DNA from: an uncultured Oscillospiraceae bacterium
GTDB taxonomy: Bacteria; Bacillota; Clostridia; Oscillospirales; Ruminococcaceae
Length of the DNA: 19,082 bases
NCBI GenBank assembly: GCA_947522735.1
Contig: CANNTZ010000048.1
Location: 1-19,082, forward strand
Direction of reading: 5' to 3'
Numbering within the stretch: position 1 is the stretch's first letter; every line of letters begins with the position of its first letter. The position numbers were made by a program, and so were the translations under genes. Of this stretch, positions 1 to 7,000 are shown piece after piece. The notes beneath the pieces are model-generated. The model saw nothing but the letters and a program-made list of their open reading frames with translations. It was not told where the DNA came from and did no database searches.

Positions 1-2108
1 GCAAGGCGGTTGTACGATTTTATATCGTTGACGCCGTTATCGGCGAACAGCTTGTAGCGGTTCATCATCTCGCCGACCGCCCAGCCGAGCGCGCCCGCCG
101 CCTTGCGTGGGTCGGTCACGACCGGGATGAGCAGGTGCGGCAGTCCGTTGTACTTGTTGAACTCGACCACCTTCGGGTCGATCATGATAAGACGCACCTC
201 CTCCGGCGACGCCTTATAGATGAGGCTGACGATAAAGCTGTTCATGCACACCGATTTGCCGGAGCCGGTTGAACCGGCTATCAACAGGTGCGGCATCTTC
301 GCAAGATCGGCGGTTATGGCGCGCCCAGTTATATCGAGCCCGACCGCAACCGTCAGCTTGCTCTGCGCGTTGCGGAACGCGTCGGAATCGATGATCTCGC
401 GCAGCGAAACGCCGCTGCGCACCTTGTTCGGCACCTCTATGCCGACCGCCGCCTTGTTCGGGATCGGCGCCTCTATGCGCACGCCAGCCGCCGCCAAATT
501 TAGCGCAATATCGTCGGCAAGCCCGGTTATCCTGCTTATTTTCACGCCCGCCGACGGCTGAAGCTCGTACCTCGTGACCGTCGGTCCGCGCGATATGTTG
601 ATTATCCTCGTCTGCACGCCGAAGCTGTTGAGGGTATCCACCAGGTTTGCCGCATTGCTTTTCAGCTCCTCGCTGACGTCCTCGTCACGCGGCTGCTCCT
701 GCTCCGGAAGCATTTCGAGCGGCGGAAAGATATATGCCGGGACCTCCCTCTTTTTGGCGCTCTCCAGCTCCTCCGCCTCCTCCTTTTCGGCCTCTGCGGC
801 GCTCTCCCCCTCCGCGACGCCGTTCTCGGAGGGCTCCTGAGGTGCAGCGGCGGGCTGCGGCGCTCCCGTCACGCGGAAGCGGCCGTCCCTTGAAAAAGCG
901 CGGCTGTCCGATATCACCGCGCGGCTGACAAGCTCGTCCAGCTCTGCCGCGCTGCGCGCATCCTCGTCCTCCTCCGGCTTGTCCGGCGTGTACACCGGCT
1001 CTGTCTGCGGCTCCGGACGGATATACAGGCCGTCCGACGAGACCGGACGCGGATAGGACTGACTCGCGCGTCTCGGCTCCGCAGCCTCCCGCTCAGCTTC
1101 CGGCGTTCCCGACCATGCGTCGGTCAGGTCGTCTCCTCCCGCATTGAGCAGCCGGTCTCTCGCGCTCTGCGTTCCTCTCGCCGCGCGCAGCGACGCCGGG
1201 GTATCCGGCTCAAACGGCGGCTCTCCGGCGTCTGGCCTGCTCTCGCGCGCTGCTCGCTGCTCCCCCGCGGGCTGCCGCGCCGCCGAGCCTGCCGACGACG
1301 CCTCCCGCGGGCGCGCCGCCTGAGCAGGCTGCTCCTGCGCCTGCTTTGGCGGCTCGTCGTCGAGGTCTATGTCATATGCAAATTTCCCTGTCCGAACGCC
1401 TGCGACGCTCTCGGCCTCTCCGGAACACCCCTGTTGCGCGCCGCGCTCCCCTATGCGTCCCGCGTAGCTCTCCTCAAGCTTCTTCACCGGCTTGTACGCT
1501 GTGCGCATCAGGTCGGCAATGGTGAGCCCGGTGATGAGCATGAGCATCACGAACAGCAGCACCAGCACCGTGACGCGCGCAGGGGTCTGTCCCAGCCACA
1601 TCAGCGGGGCCGCGACTATCAGCGAGACAACTCCGCCGCCGTTCAGGTCAAGCCCGTTTTGATAGACCTTGCTTATAACCTCGGTGAACCTGCCCTCGGG
1701 TATCGGGGTTTCGCTGAAAAGCTGCGCCGTGGCGCACAACAGCAGCAGAAACACGCCGACCTGCACCACGCGGGTCACCGGCGCGGAGTGTATCCTGCCC
1801 AGCGACAGCAGCACCGCTACCGCCAGCATCGACGGAGCGACGGCGTAGGCGCACCAGCTTATCAGCCCGAACTGGATGTTGTGCAGCGACTGCCAGAGAT
1901 TTTCTCCCTTTATGTAGGTCACGCCTATGTTGAGGAGTCCGAAAGCAAACAGCATCAGCGCCCAGAACTGCCGCCTTCGCTGCGCCTTCTCCTGAATTTC
2001 CGCCTGATATCTCGACCTCGCGCTGCCGCCCTGCGCCTCCTTTTTCGCGGTTGACGCGATCCGGGAGCCGGTTTTCTTTTTGGTTGCGGACTTTCTTGTG
2101 TTCGCCAT
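1..2108 (-). CDS. ftsK: DNA translocase FtsK/SpoIIIE, C-terminal part outside the window
   Basis: This is a membrane-anchored hexameric dsDNA pump that moves chromosomal DNA through the division or sporulation septum. The frame is open for 702 codons from an ATG at 2108 (AGGAG about 10 nt upstream) to the window edge, so the end of the motor and the gamma DNA-reading domain are not seen. Residues 1-45 are basic. About four hydrophobic segments lie between residues 45 and 195. An Ala/Glu/Pro/Arg-rich linker of roughly 250 residues follows, and the motor region begins near residue 470. Walker A is GSTGSGKS at 612-619 and a Walker B-like LIMIDPK lies near 640. Walker A sits clearly later than in Bacillus SpoIIIE (about 455 from memory), because of the long linker. 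The gene follows a GDPD gene by 30 nt, at the end of a run that also holds tepA and ylzJ, the spoIIIE neighbours in Bacillus. Whether the protein serves division, sporulation or both cannot be told from sequence. Confidence 0.96.
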   Translation of the reverse strand, partial: MANTRKSATKKKTGSRIASTAKKEAQGGSARSRYQAEIQEKAQRRRQFWALMLFAFGLLNIGVTYIKGENLWQSLHNIQFGLISWCAYAVAPSMLAVAVLLSLGRIHSAPVTRVVQVGVFLLLLCATAQLFSETPIPEGRFTEVISKVYQNGLDLNGGGVVSLIVAAPLMWLGQTPARVTVLVLLFVMLMLITGLTIADLMRTAYKPVKKLEESYAGRIGERGAQQGCSGEAESVAGVRTGKFAYDIDLDDEPPKQAQEQPAQAARPREASSAGSAARQPAGEQRAARESRPDAGEPPFEPDTPASLRAARGTQSARDRLLNAGGDDLTDAWSGTPEAEREAAEPRRASQSYPRPVSSDGLYIRPEPQTEPVYTPDKPEEDEDARSAAELDELVSRAVISDSRAFSRDGRFRVTGAPQPAAAPQEPSENGVAEGESAAEAEKEEAEELESAKKREVPAYIFPPLEMLPEQEQPRDEDVSEELKSNAANLVDTLNSFGVQTRIINISRGPTVTRYELQPSAGVKISRITGLADDIALNLAAAGVRIEAPIPNKAAVGIEVPNKVRSGVSLREIIDSDAFRNAQSKLTVAVGLDITGRAITADLAKMPHLLIAGSTGSGKSVCMNSFIVSLIYKASPEEVRLIMIDPKVVEFNKYNGLPHLLIPVVTDPRKAAGALGWAVGEMMNRYKLFADNGVNDIKSYNRL

Positions 2109-2138
2109 TTCAAACCCTCTCCTGTATATTTTCGAGGC

Positions 2139-2867
2139 TCACAGCCTGCCCAGAGCCCTCATCAGCGCCGGCGGATCGTTTGCCGTGATCAGCGCCGGGG
2201 CTCTTGAAAGCGCGAGCGCCACCGTCTCATCGTTATCGGCGCAGAAGATGTGAACCGGCTTGCCCTTTCCGGCGTATACATTGTAAACCTCCGAGCGCAC
2301 AATATTCATCGCGATGCCCATATCGTCGTAATAATCGTAGGAATCCGGCTCAAAGCCACTCATCTGGAAGTCGGGATAGCCCATTGTCCGGCCGTTGTAG
2401 CGCTGCTTTATGTATTTGAGTATGCCGGCGTTGAAGCAATAGAACCAGCAGCCGTCGAAGAAGTCGTATTCTCTGAGCAGCTCGACAGTCTTGTCCACCG
2501 TCTCCTCGCTGTAGCGCTTTATCTCGACTCCGAGGCGTATCGTATCCGAAAGGCTGCGCGCAAGCTCCAGCGTCTCGCGCAGCGTCGGGACGCGCTCGCC
2601 TTCAAATTCCGGTGCGAACCTTTTGCCCGCGTCAAGAGCCTTTACCTCGGCGAGAGTCATCTCCTTCAGCGCGCGGTCAACGCCGCAGGTTCGATAGGCG
2701 TTGGCGTCGTGCATTATTACCGGCACGCCGTCGCTCGTCAAATGCACGTCAAATTCAAACGCATCCACGCCAAGCTCAATGGCCGCCTTAAAGGACGCGA
2801 GCGTGTTCTCCGGATATTTTGCGCACCAGCCGCGATGCCCTTCGACAATGATATTTTTCTTCTCCAC
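2139..2867 (-). CDS. Glycerophosphodiester phosphodiesterase (GDPD family)
   Basis: The family hydrolyses glycerophosphodiesters to glycerol-3-phosphate and an alcohol. The product is 242 aa and has the full GDPD signature: His11-Arg12 in GHRGW, Glu38 and Asp40 in FEFDVH, and His53-Asp54 in IMHD, followed by the usual TIM-barrel-like pattern with a late VEIK strand. The frame is open far upstream into uppP, but homology begins just before GHRG. A GTG at 2867 preceded by AAAGGGAGAG gives the natural start, 20 nt after the uppP stop. There is no signal peptide, so the enzyme is probably cytoplasmic. It lies between uppP and ftsK and is very likely cotranscribed. Related enzymes act on phospholipid headgroup debris; the exact substrate here is not readable from sequence. 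Confidence 0.92.
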   Translation of the reverse strand: MEKKNIIVEGHRGWCAKYPENTLASFKAAIELGVDAFEFDVHLTSDGVPVIMHDANAYRTCGVDRALKEMTLAEVKALDAGKRFAPEFEGERVPTLRETLELARSLSDTIRLGVEIKRYSEETVDKTVELLREYDFFDGCWFYCFNAGILKYIKQRYNGRTMGYPDFQMSGFEPDSYDYYDDMGIAMNIVRSEVYNVYAGKGKPVHIFCADNDETVALALSRAPALITANDPPALMRALGRL

Positions 2868-2887
2868 TATAATCTCTCCCTTTACGG

Positions 2888-3763
2888 TTATCTGGACAGC
2901 ATCTCGACGATGGTTCGTCCGTTTATCTTCTCGATGAATGCCGCGATTATCGTGAGCACGCCGAGTATTGCCGTGTACCACGCAAAGAATACGAACCTGT
3001 CTGTCCTTATCAGCCAGCGCACCAGCTTTATCGCAAGAAAGCCCACGACCGCCGACACCGCCATTCCGACAAGCAGCACGCCTGCGCCGACGTCCGCGCC
3101 CGCGTTGACGGCGTCGGGGATGTTGAGCAGGTTTGAAGCGAGAACCGGCGGGATGCCGATGATGAAGGAAAACGCGACCGCATCCTCGCGCGTCAGCCCC
3201 CGCATCATGCCCGCGGATATAGTCGAGCCGGAGCGTGAAACACCCGGCAGCGGCGCCAGAAACGCCTGCGTTGCGCCAATTATGAGCGCGTCGGAATATT
3301 TCATCTCGCCGGCAGTATTTGCTCCGCGCGGGCATTTATCCGCAATGAACAGCAGCACCGCCGTGATGAGGAAGCATATCCCCTCGACGAGGATGTCGTT
3401 GTCGCACGCCAGCGCCTCGTAGCAGCCGCTGATAAAGTATGCCGGGATCAACGGAAAAAGCGAGACTATCACCATCACCAGCATTCTGCGGCGCGGCGTC
3501 ATTGTCTTAAAGGAAAATCTTCCGCGGAAGATATCCGCCACAGACAGCCCGAGCTCGGCGATAAGCCCCCATATCTGCCGCCAGAACGCAACAAACACCG
3601 CCGCGAGCGTGCCGCAGTGCAGCAGGATCGTGAGCATCAGCCCCAGCTCGCCGGAAAAGCCGGTGAAATGCTGCACCAGCGAGAGATGGCCGGAGCTTGA
3701 CACCGGCAAAAATTCTGTCAGGCCCTGCACAATCCCCTGAAGCAGTGCGTCCCATACCGTCAT
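2888..3763 (-). CDS. uppP: Undecaprenyl-diphosphatase UppP (BacA family)
   Basis: UppP dephosphorylates undecaprenyl pyrophosphate to regenerate the lipid carrier for peptidoglycan and other wall polymers, and overproduction gives bacitracin tolerance in known cases. The product is 291 aa, of family-typical size, and very hydrophobic with about seven to eight membrane segments. The two BacA signature regions are present: an N-terminal GLTEFLPVSSSGH motif (Glu17, Ser22-24, His26) and PGVSRSGSTI around residues 172-181 with Arg177. The ATG at 3763 is preceded by AGAGGG with normal spacing. A perfect GC-rich hairpin sits just upstream, between ylzJ and this gene. The gene is inside the tepA-ftsK run, 20 nt before the GDPD start. 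No key residue appears to be missing. Confidence 0.97.
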   Translation of the reverse strand: MTVWDALLQGIVQGLTEFLPVSSSGHLSLVQHFTGFSGELGLMLTILLHCGTLAAVFVAFWRQIWGLIAELGLSVADIFRGRFSFKTMTPRRRMLVMVIVSLFPLIPAYFISGCYEALACDNDILVEGICFLITAVLLFIADKCPRGANTAGEMKYSDALIIGATQAFLAPLPGVSRSGSTISAGMMRGLTREDAVAFSFIIGIPPVLASNLLNIPDAVNAGADVGAGVLLVGMAVSAVVGFLAIKLVRWLIRTDRFVFFAWYTAILGVLTIIAAFIEKINGRTIVEMLSR

Positions 3764-3780
3764 ATGTATGCCCTCTTTCC

Positions 3781-3805
3781 GGCGCGCGGCGTTTCACCGC
3801 GCGCC
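3781..3805 (-). promoter_or_regulatory. Perfect GC-rich hairpin between ylzJ and uppP
   Basis: GGCGCGCGG pairs perfectly with CCGCGCGCC across a 7-nt loop in the 53-nt gap between ylzJ and uppP. No T-run follows on the minus strand; the uppP ribosome site follows directly. It is therefore more likely an mRNA-stability, processing or attenuating element than a full terminator. Confidence 0.55.
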
Positions 3806-3816
3806 ATTTGTATTCG

Positions 3817-4026
3817 TTATTTTATGCGTATCACCCGTCCCGGCTGATACCGCCGGTCAAGATACATGCGCGGGTCGGTCGAGATCAGCCGCGTCAGCAC
3901 AAGCCCGCGCGCAGTCATTTTTCCCTCTGCGATGCCGCCGTCTATCGCAGCCTCGCAGCCCGCCGCCTTTTCGCCGTCCGCCGTCTCACCGGTAACTATC
4001 TCCATCGGAACCACCGTATACAGCAT
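3817..4026 (-). CDS. ylzJ: YlzJ-like small protein
   Basis: This is a 69-aa protein that starts MLYTVVP and ends with a basic RYQPGRVIRIK segment, matching what I know of the YlzJ-like family (small, uncharacterised, conserved next to tepA in Bacillus and many Clostridia). The ATG at 4026 lies 3 nt after the tepA stop and uses a GAGAGGAG site inside the end of tepA, so the two are translationally coupled. In Bacillus the order is tepA-ylzJ-spoIIIE; here uppP and a GDPD gene follow before ftsK. It has no membrane segment or signal peptide. Its function is unknown. Assignment rests on short-sequence resemblance plus position. Confidence 0.82.
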   Translation of the reverse strand: MLYTVVPMEIVTGETADGEKAAGCEAAIDGGIAEGKMTARGLVLTRLISTDPRMYLDRRYQPGRVIRIK

Positions 4027-4029
4027 CGC

Positions 4030-4761
4030 TCACAGCTCCTCTCCCGGAGAGCGCGAATCCCCCTGCCGTGAACGATGCTGCTCGCCGATCAGCCGGTAAA
4101 GCTCGCGCAGCGAATCGGAGAGCGTGCCGAGGTGGTCTATCAACCCCTCGTTCACCGCGTCCTCGCCGCCAAGCACCGTCCCCACATCCGAGACAAGGTC
4201 TCCGGTGCGCGTCATAAGCTCACGGAAGCGCTCCGGCGTTATGCGGGAGTTTTCCGTCACAAAGCCTGTTATCCGCTCCTGCATACGGTTGAAGTAGGAG
4301 AGCGTCTGTGGCACGCCCAGCACCATCCCGTTCAGCCTTATCGGATGCACCGTCATCGTCGCCGTCGGCGCTATAAATGACGATTTTGCGCTGACCGCCA
4401 GCGGCACACCGATCGAGTGTCCGCCGCCAAGCACCATCGACACCGTCGGCTTGCTCATTCCGGCGACCAGCTCGGCTATCGCAAGCCCCGCCTCCACGTC
4501 GCCGCCGACGGTATTCAGCAATATCAGCAGCCCGTCTATCTCCGGATCCTCCTCGATGGCGACGAGCTGCGGTATGACGTGCTCATATTTTGTGGTCTTG
4601 TTGTGCTCCGGAAGGATATAGTGCCCCTCGATCTGCCCGATCACCGTCAGGCAGTGGACAAGATAGCGCCCGTTGGATTTCGTCACCGAACCCGTCTCAA
4701 TGATTTCCCCGGTCTCGGCGTCCGGCCCTGTCTCGACGTTTTCGCGTCTGTTATCGCTCAT
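4030..4761 (-). CDS. tepA: TepA-like ClpP-family serine protease
   Basis: TepA is a ClpP-fold peptidase linked in Bacillus to protein translocation or signal-peptide turnover, and it lies beside spoIIIE. The product is 243 aa. The ClpP/crotonase core runs from about residue 45 to 215, with LLNTVGGDVEAG (oxyanion strand), the nucleophile Ser116 in GGGHSIGVPLA, and a histidine at 139 in TVHP. An acidic, low-complexity N-terminal 30 residues and a charged C-terminal tail are extra to the core. The frame continues to a GTG at 4791, but GGAGGT sits about 9 nt before the ATG at 4761, which fixes the start there. It overlaps nothing and is coupled to ylzJ downstream (3-nt gap). No transmembrane segment is evident. 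Confidence 0.93.
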   Translation of the reverse strand: MSDNRRENVETGPDAETGEIIETGSVTKSNGRYLVHCLTVIGQIEGHYILPEHNKTTKYEHVIPQLVAIEEDPEIDGLLILLNTVGGDVEAGLAIAELVAGMSKPTVSMVLGGGHSIGVPLAVSAKSSFIAPTATMTVHPIRLNGMVLGVPQTLSYFNRMQERITGFVTENSRITPERFRELMTRTGDLVSDVGTVLGGEDAVNEGLIDHLGTLSDSLRELYRLIGEQHRSRQGDSRSPGEEL

Positions 4762-4814
4762 TGCGCAAGCACCTCCGGCGTTATTTTTCACCTTATCCGC
4801 CGGAATATACTACT

Positions 4815-4820
4815 ATTATA
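4815..4820 (-). promoter_or_regulatory. Possible -10 box upstream of tepA
   Basis: A perfect TATAAT is read on the minus strand in the 65-nt gap between the comEB stop and tepA. No good -35 hexamer is seen 16-18 nt upstream, so this could be chance. If real, transcription would begin near 4808 and give a leader of about 45 nt. No terminator separates comEB from tepA, so read-through is also expected. Confidence 0.35.
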
Positions 4821-4826
4821 GCGAGA

Positions 4827-5318
4827 TCAGTAGCCGAAGCTGCCTTCGAGCGAGTCGTCCTTTTCAACATATTCGCTCTGCACGTCGATCACGCGGTAGC
4901 TGTTGCGGCTGTCGCGCAGCACCACCGTCGTGATGCCCGCGTTTATTATGAAGCGCTTGCAAAGCGAGCAGGGATTTGCGTTCTTTATGTATTCGCCGGT
5001 GGCATATTCCTTTCCGACGAGATAGATCGTCGCTCCTATCATATCGTTGCGCGAGGCGTGGATTATGGCGTTCTGCTCCGCGTGGACCGAGCGGCACATC
5101 TCGTAGCGCTCGCCGCGCGGGATTCCGAGCCTCTCCCTCATGCAATAGCCGAGGTCGATGCAGTTTTTACGTCCTCTTGGCGAGCCGACATAGCCGGTCG
5201 AGATTATCTGGTCGTTTTTGACGATTATCGCGCCGTAGTGTCTGCGTATACAGGTGCAGCGCTCCATAACCGTCTCGGCAATATCGAGGTAGTAGTTTAT
5301 CTTGTCCCGTCTTTCCAC
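4827..5318 (-). CDS. comEB: Deoxycytidylate (dCMP) deaminase, ComEB type
   Basis: The enzyme deaminates dCMP to dUMP, feeding thymidylate synthesis in the cytosol. The product is 163 aa from the GTG at 5318, preceded by AAGGGG and AAAGG. A longer frame reaches a TTG at 5357 but has no ribosome site, so the GTG is preferred. Zinc-site residues of the cytidine/deoxycytidylate deaminase fold are intact: His79-Ala-Glu81 in SVHAEQNAI, and Cys117 and Cys120 in NPCSLC. The Tyr-Val-Gly-Ser-Pro-Arg-Gly block at 43-49 is typical of dCMP deaminases and separates it from tRNA or cytidine deaminases. Additional Cys residues at 21, 23, 53, 59 and 75 fit the extra metal site seen in some relatives. The symbol follows the Bacillus homologue; a role in competence is not implied. 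Confidence 0.93.
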   Translation of the reverse strand: MERRDKINYYLDIAETVMERCTCIRRHYGAIIVKNDQIISTGYVGSPRGRKNCIDLGYCMRERLGIPRGERYEMCRSVHAEQNAIIHASRNDMIGATIYLVGKEYATGEYIKNANPCSLCKRFIINAGITTVVLRDSRNSYRVIDVQSEYVEKDDSLEGSFGY

Positions 5319-5371
5319 TCTTTTCCTTTCCCCTTTCGCGTTATCATAAATATACAAATATACTCTCTATA

Positions 5372-5401
5372 ATTATACAACAAATTACTGTCGAATTTCA
5401 A
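5372..5401 (-). promoter_or_regulatory. Sigma-A type promoter for comEB
   Basis: On the minus strand TTGAAA (5401-5396) and TATAAT (5377-5372) are separated by 18 nt. This predicts a start near 5365 and a leader of about 47 nt to the GTG at 5318. Its -35 box abuts the region where the rsmA promoter -35 would lie, so the two divergent promoters are back to back. Confidence 0.75.
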
Positions 5402-5419
5402 TCTTTTCGCGAATAAATG

Positions 5420-5428
5420 TGCTATAAT
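5420..5428 (+). promoter_or_regulatory. Extended -10 promoter for rsmA
   Basis: TGCTATAAT (TG, one base, perfect TATAAT) lies 51 nt before the rsmA ATG. The -35 region around 5400-5405 is poor, as is common with extended -10 promoters. The predicted start is near 5435. Confidence 0.7.
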
Positions 5429-5435
5429 ATTATAG

Positions 5436-5450
5436 GGCGGAGTCTCCGCC
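5436..5450 (+). promoter_or_regulatory. Short hairpin at the 5' end of the rsmA leader
   Basis: GGCGGA and TCCGCC form a perfect 6-bp stem with a 3-nt loop immediately after the predicted transcription start. It leaves the AGGAG ribosome site (about 5468) free. It is probably a 5' mRNA stabiliser. Confidence 0.4.
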
Positions 5451-5478
5451 GAAATTTTCACAGCAACAGGAGATACGA

Positions 5479-6330
5479 ATGGCAAACATCACCCTGACAA
5501 ATGCGGGGGAGCTGCGAGGGCTGCTTGCCCGTCACGGCTTCACCTTTTCCAAGGCGCTTGGACAGAACTTTATCATCAACCCGTCGGTCTGCCCGCGCAT
5601 GGCGGAGCTTTGCGGCGCGGACGGAAGCACCGGCGTGCTCGAAATAGGCCCCGGAGTAGGCGTGCTGACTGTCGAGCTTGCAAAGCGCGCACGAAAGGTT
5701 GTCTGCGTCGAGCTTGACAGCCGGCTGCTTCCGATACTCGAGGAAACGCTTGCGGAGCACGACAACGTAACGCTAATCCACGGCGATATAATGAAGCTCG
5801 ACGCCGCGGCGCTCATCGCGGAGCATTTTTCCGGCATGGACGCCGCCGTCTGTGCAAATCTGCCGTATTACATAACCTCGCCGGTGATAATGCGGCTGCT
5901 CGAGGAGGAGCTGCCGGTAAAGTCGCTGACCGTAATGGTGCAGAAGGAGGCCGCACGCCGCATCTGCGCTGCCCCCGGCACGCGCGATGTGGGCGCAGTC
6001 AGCATTGCCGTGCGCTATTACAGCGAGCCGAGGATACTCTTCGAGGTCTCGCGCGGCAGCTTCATGCCGCCTCCCAACGTCGATTCCAGCGTCATACGGC
6101 TGGATGTGCGCGGCACACCCGCGGTTGATTGCGACCGCAAGAAATTCTTCGCCGTTGTGCGCGCCTGCTTCTCGTTGCGACGCAAAACGGTGCTCAACTG
6201 CCTCTCGGCAGGGCTGTCCATTCCAAAGTCCGACGCCGCCGCGCTGCTGGAGCGCGCCGGAATTGCGCAGAACGCCCGCGCGGAGCAGCTTTCAATGGAG
6301 GACTTCGCCCGTATCGCGCGCTCCGTCTGA
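5479..6330 (+). CDS. rsmA: 16S rRNA dimethyladenosine transferase RsmA/KsgA
   Basis: The enzyme uses S-adenosylmethionine to dimethylate two adjacent adenines in the 3'-terminal hairpin of 16S rRNA during late 30S assembly; loss gives kasugamycin resistance in known bacteria. The product is 283 aa, of family-typical size. Motifs in order: LGQNF near residue 29, the SAM-binding EIGPGVGVLT near 55-64, the acidic VELD after strand 2, the catalytic NLPYYITSP near 128-136, and a C-terminal helical domain with SLRRKT. The ATG at 5479 has AGGAG at proper spacing. It is transcribed away from comEB from its own extended -10 promoter. No truncation or odd residue is seen. Confidence 0.97.
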   Translation: MANITLTNAGELRGLLARHGFTFSKALGQNFIINPSVCPRMAELCGADGSTGVLEIGPGVGVLTVELAKRARKVVCVELDSRLLPILEETLAEHDNVTLIHGDIMKLDAAALIAEHFSGMDAAVCANLPYYITSPVIMRLLEEELPVKSLTVMVQKEAARRICAAPGTRDVGAVSIAVRYYSEPRILFEVSRGSFMPPPNVDSSVIRLDVRGTPAVDCDRKKFFAVVRACFSLRRKTVLNCLSAGLSIPKSDAAALLERAGIAQNARAEQLSMEDFARIARSV

Positions 6331-6504
6331 GCGTGCGCCCGTCCAAGGCTTTCCGGCCGGAAATGTGTTGGGGATATCTCGACAAGGTAAACTATTTGTT
6401 AAAATTCCATAGTATAATACTTTGTTAATATTTGTATAGTATAATTTTATACAAGGGATATTGAGGGCCATCCCAAACATCATAAATATGGAAGGAGCAG
6501 CGCA
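6331..6504 (+). other. AT-rich intergenic region with regulatory signals
   Basis: This 174-nt gap holds no gene. A 14-bp palindrome, TTTCCGGCCGGAAA, lies at 6350-6363 just after rsmA; it has no loop and no T-run, so it is a poor terminator. From 6395 two near-repeats follow, each starting TTTGTTAA and ending in TATAAT (6413-6418 and 6440-6445). The last stretch leads to an AAGGAG ribosome site for the next gene. Confidence 0.6.
6432..6454 (+). promoter_or_regulatory. Promoter -10 inside a 7+9+7 palindrome
   Basis: TTGTATA and TATACAA are perfect inverted arms separated by 9 nt, and TATAAT at 6440-6445 lies inside the spacer. A protein bound here would block RNA polymerase, so it looks like a repressor operator. 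The -35 region is weak (no clear TTGACA 17 nt upstream), and a second TATAAT lies 27 nt upstream. The regulator is not identified in the window. Confidence 0.5.
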
Positions 6505-6960
6505 ATGAATTACATGCGCCCCTCTCAGAGCGGAGACCGTGAGAGCCTGCTCTCCGAAAACCGCCACTGCACCGTCGTGTGTGTCACCACGCAGTCGAGG
6601 TGCGAACGGCTGATAAAGGCGGGCCGCCGCGTCGCAGACCTGACCGGCACCGAGCTCACCGTTGTCAACGTCTCCAGCCCGAATATCACGCGCGAGGACA
6701 GCGCGGCGCTCGATTATCTGTTCAACGCCTCAAAGAAGTATAACGCGCTGATGACGATATTCTATTCCGACGACCCCTACAAGACTATCGTCGAATACAT
6801 CAAGACCAACAAAGCCTCCAATGTAGTGACCGGTATGCCGCAGCAGAAAAACTCAGTGCTCATGCGTCTTTGGGAAAAATTCACCAACACCAAGTTCTTC
6901 ACCGTCGAGGAGAACGGCGACCTCAAGGAGGTTCTCAACTCCCGGACGCACATCGCCTGA
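6505..6960 (+). CDS. KdpD/universal-stress-protein-like small cytoplasmic protein
   Basis: The product is 151 aa with no signal peptide or membrane segment. Residues 20-50 (TVVCVTTQSRCERLIKAGRR and onward to ELTVVNV) resemble the USP-like nucleotide-binding alpha/beta domain found in KdpD sensor kinases, and residues 105-118 (NVVTGMPQQKNSVL) fit the last strand-loop of that fold. The usual Gly-rich ATP loop of UspA proteins is not clear, so ligand binding is uncertain. The protein has no kinase domain, so if related to KdpD it is a stand-alone sensor domain. The ATG is preceded by AAGGAG 8 nt upstream. It is followed after 40 nt by a membrane protein gene without a terminator between them, so the two probably form an operon. 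The assignment is by pattern only. Confidence 0.6.
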   Translation: MNYMRPSQSGDRESLLSENRHCTVVCVTTQSRCERLIKAGRRVADLTGTELTVVNVSSPNITREDSAALDYLFNASKKYNALMTIFYSDDPYKTIVEYIKTNKASNVVTGMPQQKNSVLMRLWEKFTNTKFFTVEENGDLKEVLNSRTHIA

Positions 6961-7000
6961 TTCGTTATAAAAGACATCACGTGAAAGAGTGACGACAGCA

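Noticed and set aside
2139..3335. Extended 398-residue version of the GDPD protein
   Set aside because: The extra N-terminus is uppP read in another frame; a GTG with a good ribosome site lies just before the conserved GHRG motif.
2250..3422. Long plus-strand open frame opposite the GDPD and uppP genes
   Set aside because: It is the antisense shadow of two clear genes, has no ribosome site and no recognisable domain.
6350..6363. TTTCCGGCCGGAAA palindrome after rsmA as a terminator
   Set aside because: It has no loop and no T-run; at most a protein site or chance.
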